Both the position numbers and the translations under genes were made by a program. Shown here in pieces: positions 14,979 through 23,116 of a stretch of DNA of 42,491 nucleotides (its first letter is position 1; every line of letters starts with the position of its first letter). The notes under the pieces were generated by a model. That model was not told the origin of the DNA and made no database searches. It saw nothing but the letters and a program-made list of their open reading frames with translations. The stretch spans positions 1 through 42,491 of the forward strand of contig CADAHL010000018.1 in the NCBI GenBank assembly GCA_902787755.1, in the 5' to 3' direction. The stretch is from Oscillospiraceae bacterium. Its GTDB lineage: Bacteria > Bacillota > Clostridia > Oscillospirales > Oscillospiraceae.

Positions 14979-16210
14979 ATTGTTTCCTTTCCCTGGCCTC
15001 TTGTCTCCCGGAACTGCTTGGGCGACAGGCCGATCTCCTGCCGGAACACCCGGTCGAAATAGCTGCGGCTGCCGAACTGCAGCTCCTCGCTGATCTGCTG
15101 AATGTCCTTCTCAGATGTCAGAAGCATCACCTTGGCCGCGTCCAGACGGACGGAGCGGATATAATCCGTCAGCTTCATGCCCATCTCTTTGGCAAACTTC
15201 CGGGTCAAATAGTACTCCGTATAGCCGCAGTGCCGGGCGATCTCCTCCGCGCTCAGGCTCTTGGTATAATTCATGCGGATATAATCCCGGGCATCCCGAA
15301 CCGCTTTGGACAGCCCGTCGGCTTCCAGCGTCTGACGGATCATCTGCTGGAAGTCTCTGTACATGCTCTGCACAACGCGGCTGACGGCCCCGAAGCCGCG
15401 CAGCTCTTCGATCTGCCGCACCCATTCGCTCTCCCGAGTTTTAGCCGCGTTCAGGTTGACGCCGCTGCGGATGGCGGTTCTGGCGCAGAGCGCGGTGAAC
15501 ACAATCAGGTTGTCCTTGACCTGCCGCATGCTGTCTTTCAGATGAAAATCCTGTACTTCTCCGCCATAGCTGTTGTCGTACGCGGACGGCGCCCGGCCCT
15601 CGCTCAGGCATCGCAGCATCATTTCCTCGTGCGCTACCTGGCGTGCGAAATCATTTTCCGGCGCAGGAAGTTCTTCTTTTGCCTTCTCCTTGATCGCCTG
15701 TCCGATCGCTTCATAAGGGATGCTGTCCCGCCCCAAGTTCTCCTCGTAGCAGATAAAGTGGAGCATACTGGCAATGTTTTTTATGGACTCCGAATGCACA
15801 TAAGGCACATCGCCCAAAACCTTCATATAGTCCCGGCGAAGATGCTGGGACAGGCCCTTCTGATCCAGCCGCTGCAGGCTCTCCTCAATGGAGCTGTTTT
15901 TCAGGACCATCGGCCCCAGGATCACCAGAAGATGCCCTCCGTTTTGCAGATGAACCCATTCCGCGATCCAGCCAAGGCCCAGTTCCCCGGTCATGATGCA
16001 GGGAAGACCGGGGTAATTCTTCTTTTCCATGGCCGCATCCAGGCAGCCGCCGGATTGCAGCAGCATGTGATACTCCTGCTCATGGGGCGACGTGGTGAAA
16101 AACAGCTTTTTCTGAACGCTGAAACACCAGGCGCCCAACCGGCAGGCCGCATACACCATGCCCTGCAGATCGTTGAGCCGATATTCCACATCCGGACGAG
16201 CAAGTTTCAT
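14975..16210 (-). CDS. AraC family transcriptional regulator (411 aa)
   Basis: A one-component regulator. The C-terminal ~100 residues hold two helix-turn-helix motifs typical of AraC/XylS proteins (SLSAEEIARHCGYTEYYLTR, then DIQQISEELQFGSRSYFDR and LSPKQFRE). The N-terminal ~300 residues are a sensor region I cannot assign; it starts MKLARPDVEYRLNDLQGMVY and is rich in Cys and Met, and there is no transmembrane helix. It sits in the middle of the glycoside locus, between the symporter and the GH3 gene, and most likely controls both flanking groups. A GGAG is about 12 bases before the ATG, slightly far. Confidence 0.9.
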   Translation of the reverse strand: MKLARPDVEYRLNDLQGMVYAACRLGAWCFSVQKKLFFTTSPHEQEYHMLLQSGGCLDAAMEKKNYPGLPCIMTGELGLGWIAEWVHLQNGGHLLVILGPMVLKNSSIEESLQRLDQKGLSQHLRRDYMKVLGDVPYVHSESIKNIASMLHFICYEENLGRDSIPYEAIGQAIKEKAKEELPAPENDFARQVAHEEMMLRCLSEGRAPSAYDNSYGGEVQDFHLKDSMRQVKDNLIVFTALCARTAIRSGVNLNAAKTRESEWVRQIEELRGFGAVSRVVQSMYRDFQQMIRQTLEADGLSKAVRDARDYIRMNYTKSLSAEEIARHCGYTEYYLTRKFAKEMGMKLTDYIRSVRLDAAKVMLLTSEKDIQQISEELQFGSRSYFDRVFRQEIGLSPKQFRETRGQGKETI

Positions 16211-16250
16211 GTTTTGCTCACACTCCTTTTTCTGAAGCTGATTCTATCAC

Positions 16251-16260
16251 AGAAATCGCG
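16251..16260. promoter_or_regulatory. Candidate AraC operator, araC upstream site
   Basis: AGAAATCGCG upstream of the AraC gene. The same A(G/A)AAATCGC core occurs upstream of the symporter gene and of the plus-strand GH3 gene. Both minus-strand sites also share ATAGAATCAG nearby. Confidence 0.35.
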
Positions 16261-16290
16261 GCAGCGCCAGTGTTCCGGCGTTGCCGCGAT
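16255..16290. terminator. Strong 14-bp hairpin between the symporter and araC genes
   Basis: ATCGCGGCAGCGCC pairs with GGCGTTGCCGCGAT (one G-U pair) around an 8-base loop. It lies 20 bases beyond the symporter stop codon on the minus strand. The following TTTCT is a weak T run, so it may only partly stop transcription into araC. It overlaps one candidate operator. Confidence 0.5.
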
Positions 16291-16310
16291 GCTCGCTTGT
16301 GAAGGAGGTG

Positions 16311-17732
16311 TTACTGTGCTGCGGATTCGGCTAGGGCCGCTGCGGCCTCTGCGCGGCTCTTCTCGTTGACCGCCTTAATTTCAGGCATCATCTTATCCAG
16401 TTTGTACAGACGGCAGACCAGGTAGACGATCACATACATGGCAGCGGGAATCAGTGAGTAAAGGAGGCGCACCATGGTGATGGCGGAGGCAGGCTGCACG
16501 GCCAGATTTCCGTCATACCCTGCCATGCCGATCAGGATGCCCAACAGACCGCTGCCGAGACCGGCACCGACCTTCTTGGCAAATCCCTCAACGGCACCGA
16601 GGGTGCCCTCCAGGCGGCGGATGCCGATGTACTCATTATAGTCGGCACACTCGATGATCAGCAGGCTCGCAAGCATGGAAATGGGAACCACACCCGCGCC
16701 GGTGAGCAGATTGCCGACGATCAGCATGGGCAGGTTACCGCCCGCAAAGTAGTTGACGATATAACCGGACACCGTGCAGAGCAGACCGATGCGGGTCAGC
16801 TTGATCACGGAAATCTTTTTGAGGATCTGGGGGAAGATGAACATCAGAGGCAGAATGATGATCTGGGTCGCGGCGAGGATGCTCATCAGGCCCACATTCC
16901 CGACGATATCCGTGAAATAGAACACATTTACGCCCATGTTGGTGATCAGGTTCATGACGAGCACGCTCAGAGAAAGGATGTAGATATACGGGTTCTTCTT
17001 GAGAACTTCCAGCACATCCTTAAACTCCACCTTCTGTCCGCCGGCTTTGACATCAACGTCATTGGTCTCTTTGATCACGAAGAAGCGGAGCATGCCGAGG
17101 ACGGTCAGGGGAACGGCAAAGATGAGCACCAGCTTGATCCAGCCGGCCTGCGTAGTAGCCAGCGCTTTCATCATCATCGGGAACGCGATGTTGAAGATCA
17201 GAGTCATCAGCATGGGAACAACGCCGCCGTAGGTGGACAGCTGCACATATTCCTTCTGCGTTTTGAAAGCGCGGACCATGTAAACCGTGTGATTGGCGTT
17301 GAGGAAAGTATAGAAAATGGAGTTGGCAAACAGATACATCAGCAGCACCCAAATGGCTTTGACAACTGTTGTGGCACCGGCCGGGACCATAAAGATCAGC
17401 ACAGTGCAGAGCCACATCCCGACGACACACCACTCATAGGGACGGCCTTTGCCCCACTTGGTCTTGGTCTTGTCAACGAAATATCCGGCAAATAGGTCGG
17501 TGATACCGTCGATCAGCTTGCTGACAAGCAGCAGCGTACCGATCAGCTTCGGATCCATTTTCATGGTGTTGACTGCAAATACAGTCAGATAGCCAAATAG
17601 CATTGTTGCAATGCCGGTGGAGCCTCCGCGCAGAGACCAGGCCATCAGTTTTCCGAAGGGCACGCCCTTCTCTTTTTTCTTCTTGGTTTCTGCTTCTGCA
17701 GTCTGCGCGACCACTTTGCTTTCTTCGCTCAT
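16311..17732 (-). CDS. Glycoside-pentoside-hexuronide:cation symporter, MFS fold (473 aa)
   Basis: A 12-helix sugar/cation symporter of the GPH family (MelB/XynB/UidB relatives). Diagnostic segments are LLLVSKLIDGITDLFAGYFV with the conserved Asp pair, DKTKTKWGKGRPYEWC after helix 2, and the ECADYNEYIGIRRLEGTLGA loop near helix 10. A lysine-rich cytoplasmic N-terminus of about 25 residues precedes helix 1. GAGGAG lies seven bases before the ATG. It is placed 112 bases after the esterase gene and upstream of araC, so it probably imports the oligoglycoside or glycoconjugate that the cytoplasmic GH3 enzymes cut. Confidence 0.92.
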   Translation of the reverse strand: MSEESKVVAQTAEAETKKKKEKGVPFGKLMAWSLRGGSTGIATMLFGYLTVFAVNTMKMDPKLIGTLLLVSKLIDGITDLFAGYFVDKTKTKWGKGRPYEWCVVGMWLCTVLIFMVPAGATTVVKAIWVLLMYLFANSIFYTFLNANHTVYMVRAFKTQKEYVQLSTYGGVVPMLMTLIFNIAFPMMMKALATTQAGWIKLVLIFAVPLTVLGMLRFFVIKETNDVDVKAGGQKVEFKDVLEVLKKNPYIYILSLSVLVMNLITNMGVNVFYFTDIVGNVGLMSILAATQIIILPLMFIFPQILKKISVIKLTRIGLLCTVSGYIVNYFAGGNLPMLIVGNLLTGAGVVPISMLASLLIIECADYNEYIGIRRLEGTLGAVEGFAKKVGAGLGSGLLGILIGMAGYDGNLAVQPASAITMVRLLYSLIPAAMYVIVYLVCRLYKLDKMMPEIKAVNEKSRAEAAAALAESAAQ

Positions 17733-17795
17733 TTGTTTTCTCCTCTCGTTTTTTCTCAGTTTGGGTTCGTCTGATTCTATTTTAAGGATTCTCAG

Positions 17796-17805
17796 GGCGA
17801 TTTCT
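17796..17805 (-). promoter_or_regulatory. Candidate AraC operator upstream of the symporter gene
   Basis: Minus strand AGAAATCGCC, followed by TTAAAATAGAATCAG, where TAAAAT or TAGAAT could be the -10 box. It matches the site at 16251-16260 and, less one base, that at 20073-20082. Confidence 0.35.
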
Positions 17806-17844
17806 ATGAAACAATTGGCGTTCTATTTCCAAAATTCGTGTTCT

Positions 17845-19935
17845 TTACTCTACGATGATGCGCACGCGATCGAGGTTTCTCACCTGGGTGAAGATCTCAT
17901 CCTTGTTGCCTTCCCGCTGAGAGGAGACCCGGGTGGAGACAAAGTAGGTGCCCGGCTCGTCAAAGCGGTAGATGATCTCTGCATAAGCGCCTTTGACGCC
18001 GTCTTTCTCCGTGCGGACCACCTTGCCCTGCACCGGGAAGAGGCCCTTGAGCTTCTCGGGGAAGCCCCAGCGGTCCCGGAAGTCGAAGGCGATCTTGGTG
18101 ATCTCGCCGGCGTTCTCAGGGAGAGTTGCCTCGGTGCGGAGCACGAACTCGCCGCCTGCGCGCACATGGGCGCATTTCTGGCCGTTGGCCGTAAGGACCA
18201 CACCGGCCTGCATGCCGTTTCGCCTCGAGGCGTCCGCCTCCTCCACGATCTGGCCGCCCCTGCGCTCATAGGTGGTGGTCTTCAGCGGCTCCTTGCCAAG
18301 CTGCAGCCAGTCGGCCATATCCAGCAGCGCCTGATACAGCGCGCCCATGTAGTTGACGACCATGTTGTTGGCCGAGTCGTTGGAGTTGTTGTGCATGCAG
18401 CGCTGCATGTAGTAAAGACGGAAGTCGTCCTCATTTCCCTTGGCCTCGATGACCTTGTTGCGGTACCAGTCGCCGCACCAGGGGCAGGTCGATTCGTCCA
18501 TCAGAGACTGGATCACGATCACCTTGCCCTGGATCTGTCCGTCCTGGGGCCGGCCGGTGCCGTTGAGGCGGTAGCCCATCACGTTGGGGCGCTGGGGCAG
18601 AGCGGGCGTGCCGTCCTCCTTGCGGAACTGATCCCAGGCGTGGAAGGAGGCGTCCGGCACCTGGTGGCGGTAGTAGTGCTGGATGGCGATATAGTCGGAG
18701 TTGTCCAGACTCAGTTCGTCGCCGGGCTTGACCCTGGAGAGAGCTTCGTTCAAATCGGACATGCCGAAGCACATGCCGATGGTGAGGAAACCGCCGCCGG
18801 TGCTCGCGTCCCGCTTCATGTCGCCCAGAAGCAGGGTCATACCCTTGGCGTCACCAGTCTCGAAGGTGATGTTCACGCCCTTGAGGTAGAGGTCGTCGCC
18901 CTCCGGCAGCGTCTCCAGCTCGATCCAGGCGTCCTTGCCGTCGGTAAGCATCTTCTTCCAGGCGTCGTCCACGCCGTTGCGGCTCTCAATTTCCCGCTCC
19001 TCATCGGCGCTCTCGGGCTTGCCCGGCAGGTGGACCCGCTTCACGATCCCCCTGAACTGCAGGCGATCCTTCACCGCGCTGCTGTCAGGGTCTGCCCCCG
19101 CGTAGCCGGGTATGGTCCAGAACTCCTCAAAGAAGCCGGGATCCGCCCGCTTCACGCCGGGAGAGAGCACAGGAAGGGCGCCGTCGTCGATCTTGCCGCT
19201 GGCCTCCAGATACCAGGCCATGGGAGGAAAGCCCATATCGGTCAGCTCTTTGAGCATGGCAGCCTCCATCTCGTTCAGACCGTCATACATATTGCCGCTG
19301 CCGCCGGGCTCCAGATTGTCCACGATTTTCGCAAAGCAGTTGCGCAGGACACGTTGGCCCTGGGCGTGCATGGTGATGGTGTTGGGCAGAGAGGCCGGGG
19401 AGCCGATCACGAAGGGCACCGCGCCCTCCCAGGCATCGGTATTTTCCATGCAGGCCATGGTCTTGTATCCGCCGCCGCTGCCTCCGAAGACGATACCCAC
19501 GGGGCGAGAGCCGCCGTAGATCTCCAGAGCCATCTTCCGGCTGTACTCGGCCACCGCCGCGCTGGACTTCCAGCGGTCCGTGTCGTCGCCGTTGGGGCCG
19601 AACATGGCAACGGAACCCATGTTGCTCTCCACGAAATAGGCCCCGTTCAGGAGAGAGAAGCCGATCATGTCGTCCGCGCCGGACTTGTTCAGACTGGCCA
19701 GCTCTTCATCCGGCCCGGGGAAGGGAGAGAGATACTGGAAAAAGCGCCCCTTGTAGGCGTCCCGGCGCGGGAAGCAGAAGCTGAACTTCACATTCGTGCC
19801 CGTGAAACCGCCGTGCACATAGCGATAGGCCAGTTCCGTGCCGTCTAAGAGCACACGGGAACGCATCTCTTCCACGTCAACAAAGGGTTCCTGATACCTG
19901 GGATCCGATAATGCATGATAGATTTCTTTTGCCAT
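17845..19935 (-). CDS. Large alpha/beta-hydrolase, tannase/feruloyl-esterase-like (696 aa)
   Basis: A probable serine esterase. The nucleophile elbow is GIVFGGSGGGYKTMA (Ser153). A plausible acid and base are Asp480 in VIVIQSLMDESTCPW and His515 in QRCMHNNSNDSANN. Between them lies a lid-like insertion of about 300 residues. The final ~120 residues look like a beta-sandwich domain (AGGEFVLRTEATLPENAGEI, PGTYFVSTRVSSQ). No signal peptide is visible, so it is likely cytoplasmic. The architecture recalls the tannase/feruloyl esterase group, but the match is by layout only. Next to a GPH symporter and GH3 enzymes it may remove acyl or aromatic groups from imported plant glycosides. AGGAGG is seven bases before the ATG. 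Confidence 0.6.
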   Translation of the reverse strand: MAKEIYHALSDPRYQEPFVDVEEMRSRVLLDGTELAYRYVHGGFTGTNVKFSFCFPRRDAYKGRFFQYLSPFPGPDEELASLNKSGADDMIGFSLLNGAYFVESNMGSVAMFGPNGDDTDRWKSSAAVAEYSRKMALEIYGGSRPVGIVFGGSGGGYKTMACMENTDAWEGAVPFVIGSPASLPNTITMHAQGQRVLRNCFAKIVDNLEPGGSGNMYDGLNEMEAAMLKELTDMGFPPMAWYLEASGKIDDGALPVLSPGVKRADPGFFEEFWTIPGYAGADPDSSAVKDRLQFRGIVKRVHLPGKPESADEEREIESRNGVDDAWKKMLTDGKDAWIELETLPEGDDLYLKGVNITFETGDAKGMTLLLGDMKRDASTGGGFLTIGMCFGMSDLNEALSRVKPGDELSLDNSDYIAIQHYYRHQVPDASFHAWDQFRKEDGTPALPQRPNVMGYRLNGTGRPQDGQIQGKVIVIQSLMDESTCPWCGDWYRNKVIEAKGNEDDFRLYYMQRCMHNNSNDSANNMVVNYMGALYQALLDMADWLQLGKEPLKTTTYERRGGQIVEEADASRRNGMQAGVVLTANGQKCAHVRAGGEFVLRTEATLPENAGEITKIAFDFRDRWGFPEKLKGLFPVQGKVVRTEKDGVKGAYAEIIYRFDEPGTYFVSTRVSSQREGNKDEIFTQVRNLDRVRIIVE

Positions 19936-20072
19936 AATGCCGCCTCCTGAAAAGTATTCGGTTTTTCTGGGATCAGAATAGCAAAATTCGCGGGGCAGGT
20001 ATATGAAATCTCTCGCTTTTTTTGTCCATTTTTCGCTGAGTCTTTTCCGGAGCGAATTAACGAATTATGAGC

Positions 20073-20082
20073 AAAAATCGCC
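20073..20082 (+). promoter_or_regulatory. Candidate AraC operator upstream of the second GH3 gene
   Basis: AAAAATCGCC, followed at 15 bases distance by AATAGAC. It lies in the divergent region between the esterase and GH3 genes and shares its core with the sites at 16251 and 17796. Confidence 0.3.
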
Positions 20083-20156
20083 AATTATGGAATAGACGCC
20101 CCCGCTTCGCCATGCCATACTATGAGCAGGAAAACAAACAAATGGGAGGTATCTCA

Positions 20157-22400
20157 ATGAACGCGGAACAGGTTTTAAAAGAAATGACTCTGGAAGAAAA
20201 GGCGGCCTTCTGCTCCGGCAGGGACTTCTGGCACACAAAGGCGATCGAGCGTCTGAATGTCCCCTCCGTCATGATGTGCGACGGCCCTCACGGTCTGAGA
20301 AAGCAGGAGGGCGAGGGCGACCACCTGGGCATCAACAAGAGCATCGAAACGGTCTGCTATCCCACGGCCGCGGCGCTGGCCTCCTCCTTTGACCGGGACG
20401 TGATGCGCCGTCTGGGCGAGGCGCTGGGTCAGGAATGCCAGGCCGAGAACGTGGCTATGCTCTTAGGCCCCGGCCTCAACATCAAGCGCAGTCCTCTCTG
20501 CGGACGGAACTTCGAGTATTTCTCCGAGGATCCAACTCTGGCGGGAGAGATGGGCGCCGCCTATGTGCAGGCGCTGCAGTCCAAGGGCGTCGCCGCCTGC
20601 GCCAAGCACTTTGCCTGCAACGACCAGGAGACCCGGCGCATGTCCGGCTCCTCCAATCTGGATGAGCGGACGCTGCATGAGATCTATCTGCCCGCCTTTG
20701 AGGCTGTCGTGAAAAAAGGCAAAACTCGCAGCCTGATGTGCGCCTACAACGCTATCAACGGCGAATTCTGCGCGGAGAATAAAATGCTGCTGACCGATAT
20801 TCTCCGCAGGGACTGGGGATTTGACGGCTTCGTGGTCACCGACTGGGGCGCCGTCAAGGGTCGGGCCAAGGGCGTGGCCTCCGGCCTCGACCTGGAGATG
20901 CCCGGCGGCCCCAACGCCACCGGGGAAGAGCTTCTGGAAGCCGTCCGGAATGGCGAACTCGCCGAAGCGGATCTGGACAAGGCCGTGCTGAATCTGCTTC
21001 GCTTTGTGGAAACCGCCCTCAGGGCGCGGGACGAAAACGCCGTCATTGACCGGGACGCCTGCCGGGTGCTGGCAAGGCAACTTGCCGGGGAGTGCGCGGT
21101 GCTGATGAAGAACGAAGGCCTGCTGCCGCTGGAGGCGGGACAGAAGGTCGCCTTCATCGGCGAGTTTGCCGATAAGCCCCGGTATCAGGGTGCGGGCTCC
21201 AGTCACATCAACGTTCCCCATCCCGTGAGCGCCCTGGAGGCGGCCGGAGGCGCCGTCGTCTATACCAGAGGCTACGACGCCCACAGCGACAAGACCGACG
21301 AGGCGCTGCTCACCCAGGCGGTGGACGCGGCCCGGGAAGCCGAAGTCGCCGTGATCTTCGCGGGGCTGCCTGACGCTTTTGAGTCCGAGGGAGCAGATCG
21401 GGAGCACATGCGCCTGCCGGACAATCAGAACGAGCTGATCGCGGCGGTGGCGGCGGTCAACCCCAAGACCGTGGTCGTTCTCCACGGCGGCTCCCCGGTG
21501 GAGCTTCCCTGGCTGGATCGGGTTCCCGCTGTCCTGTGCATGTATCTGGGCGGCGAACAGGTAGGCGCGGCGGCGGTCGATCTGCTGTACGGCAAGGTCA
21601 ACCCCTCCGGCCATCTGGCTGAAACCTGGCCCATCCGCCTGCAAGACACTCCCTCTTACCTGAACTTCCCCGGTGATGACGGCGTGGTCACCTACGCCGA
21701 GGGCATCTTTGTGGGCTACCGCTACTATGACAAGAAAGAACTGCCCGTCAACTTCCCCTTTGGTCATGGCCTGAGTTATACGAGCTTTGCCTATTCCAAC
21801 CTCTCCGTAGATAAGGAAAAGCTGACGGATCGGGAGACCGTCACCGTCAGTGTGGATGTGAGCAATGTGGGAACTGTCGCGGGCAAGGCAGCGGTGCAGC
21901 TCTATGTCCGCGATGTGAAAAGCGCCGTGCGCCGCCCGCTGCGCGAGCTGCGGGACTTCGCCAAGGTGGCGCTGCAGCCCTGCGAAACGAAGACCGTCAC
22001 CTTCACCCTGGACAAACGCGCCTTTGCCTACTATGAGCCCAGGGTGCACGACTTCTTTGTGGAGAGTGGGGAGTTTTTGATCGAGATCGGCGAGAGCTGC
22101 CGGGACATCCGCCTGTCCAAGCCTGTCCAGGTAGAGGGCACGACCCTCATGAGCTTCACGATCGACGCCAACACCACCATCGGCCAGCTGATGAAGCACC
22201 CCAAGGGCGCGGCCTTTATCCGCCAGATGATGGGCAAATCTCACAGGCCCTCCGACGCTGAGCAGGCCGAGGCCATGGGCGAGGGCAGCGAGAAGATCAT
22301 GCAGCAGATGATGTTCGACATGCCCCTGGGTTCTCTGGTCAGCTACGGCCGGATGACGAGCAAGCAGCTCAAGGACCTGATTGCGTCATTAAATGCGTAA
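20157..22400 (+). CDS. Glycoside hydrolase family 3 beta-glycosidase with extra C-terminal domain (747 aa)
   Basis: A second GH3 enzyme, only distantly similar to the one at 11826-14228. Visible marks are MCDGPHGLRKQ, KHFACNDQETRR (Lys150, His151), the nucleophile Asp229 in GFVVTDWGAVKGR and a fibronectin III-like domain from FGHGLSYTSFAYSNL. It has no signal peptide. After the usual end there is an additional helical tail of about 85 residues (from SFTIDANTTIGQLMKHPKGA to KQLKDLIASLNA), Met-rich with GSLVSYGRMTSKQL. The start is fixed by GGGAGG seven bases upstream; an in-frame longer start has no such site. It is divergent from the esterase gene and shares its control region. Confidence 0.9.
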   Translation: MNAEQVLKEMTLEEKAAFCSGRDFWHTKAIERLNVPSVMMCDGPHGLRKQEGEGDHLGINKSIETVCYPTAAALASSFDRDVMRRLGEALGQECQAENVAMLLGPGLNIKRSPLCGRNFEYFSEDPTLAGEMGAAYVQALQSKGVAACAKHFACNDQETRRMSGSSNLDERTLHEIYLPAFEAVVKKGKTRSLMCAYNAINGEFCAENKMLLTDILRRDWGFDGFVVTDWGAVKGRAKGVASGLDLEMPGGPNATGEELLEAVRNGELAEADLDKAVLNLLRFVETALRARDENAVIDRDACRVLARQLAGECAVLMKNEGLLPLEAGQKVAFIGEFADKPRYQGAGSSHINVPHPVSALEAAGGAVVYTRGYDAHSDKTDEALLTQAVDAAREAEVAVIFAGLPDAFESEGADREHMRLPDNQNELIAAVAAVNPKTVVVLHGGSPVELPWLDRVPAVLCMYLGGEQVGAAAVDLLYGKVNPSGHLAETWPIRLQDTPSYLNFPGDDGVVTYAEGIFVGYRYYDKKELPVNFPFGHGLSYTSFAYSNLSVDKEKLTDRETVTVSVDVSNVGTVAGKAAVQLYVRDVKSAVRRPLRELRDFAKVALQPCETKTVTFTLDKRAFAYYEPRVHDFFVESGEFLIEIGESCRDIRLSKPVQVEGTTLMSFTIDANTTIGQLMKHPKGAAFIRQMMGKSHRPSDAEQAEAMGEGSEKIMQQMMFDMPLGSLVSYGRMTSKQLKDLIASLNA

Positions 22401-22720
22401 AGACCTATCTTGAAAAGTAAAAAGAAGGAGAACACCGTGAAAAAGGAGAAATTGAGGAAGAAGACTGTGGTTATTATCGTAGATGAATTGCAGATTCAGG
22501 GCGTCGTGAGAGGCTCCTATCACAAGCAGTGATTACGGAGGACACAGGCAGGAATTGAAACCCACTATCGCAGAAGATCGTCTTCGACTTCCTTCTTTTG
22601 ATTGCCCCAATCCAAACTGCAAGGCAAAGAACATCAGGCGTATCTTGCTTTAGAAATGTCACTGAAAGAATTTTAAAAGAAATAGCTGTCGAGTACTTGC
22701 AAGGATACCCCGGGGATTGG
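22401..22720 (+). other. Degenerate region, possible mobile-element relic
   Basis: A good ribosome-binding site (AAGGAG) precedes a GTG at 22437 that opens a 31-codon frame (to 22532) containing TVVIIVDELQIQG; I do not recognise it. Beyond, frames are broken every 20-30 codons. One piece, LPSFDCPNPNCKAKNIRR, looks like half of a zinc ribbon as found at transposase N-termini. Another, ERILKEIAVEYLQGYPGDWG, is in a different frame. The stretch is less GC-rich than its neighbours. This fits a decayed inserted gene, but the family cannot be named. Confidence 0.35.
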
Positions 22721-22794
22721 GGTTAGTGAGGGAACAGATTTGTTCCCATTATGAAAAGAGGAGAGGTACGGATTCGCCCGGGGGTTCTGCGTCT

Positions 22795-23035
22795 CCCAGG
22801 TTCTCCCGCCGGGCGGGGACGAGCCCCGCCCCTACATGGGGACGGAACGGGTTCCGGTTCTCCGTAGGGGCGATTCACGAATCGCCCGCCGGTCCCATTC
22901 AAACCGTAGGGGCCCGGCCACGGGCTCCCCGGCGGCCCGCAGGCCAGTTCGGAATTCGGAGTTCGGAGTTCGGAATTGAGCGGGAACGTGCCGTTACACC
23001 GTAGGGGCGACCGCAAGGGTCGGCCCCTACGGTAT
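22795..23035. repeat. Cluster of GTAGGGGC palindromes
   Basis: Four hairpins lie in series. They are GGGCGGGG-ACGAG-CCCCGCCC, then CGTAGGGGCGATTCACGAAT closing with CGCCC, then GTAGGGGCCCG-GCCA-CGGGC, then ACCGTAGGGGC pairing with GGCCCCTACGGT. All but the first start with GTAGGGGC. An ATTCCGA-type array is embedded among them. These look like REP-type intergenic palindromes. Confidence 0.7.
22948..22975. repeat. TTCGGAA heptamer array, four units
   Basis: Units TTCGGAA, TTCGGAG, TTCGGAG, TTCGGAA. This is the reverse complement of the ATTCCGA family and again has exactly four units. Confidence 0.88.
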
Positions 23036-23058
23036 CAACCAGGCCGGTCTACAAAAAT

Positions 23059-23116
23059 CCAATTCGTCCCCGAAGGGGACACCGCAACTATTCACTTTTC
23101 ACTATTCACTATTCAC
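23059..23116. repeat. Right half of the heptad element ending in four TATTCAC units
   Basis: A linker ATCCAATTC, the hairpin GTCCCC-GAA-GGGGAC, ACCGCAAC, then TATTCAC, TTTTCAC, TATTCAC, TATTCAC (23089-23116). It corresponds to the second hairpin and right arm of the dnaG-proximal copy, with a different stem. The last unit contains the stop codon of the YgjP-like gene. Confidence 0.65.
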
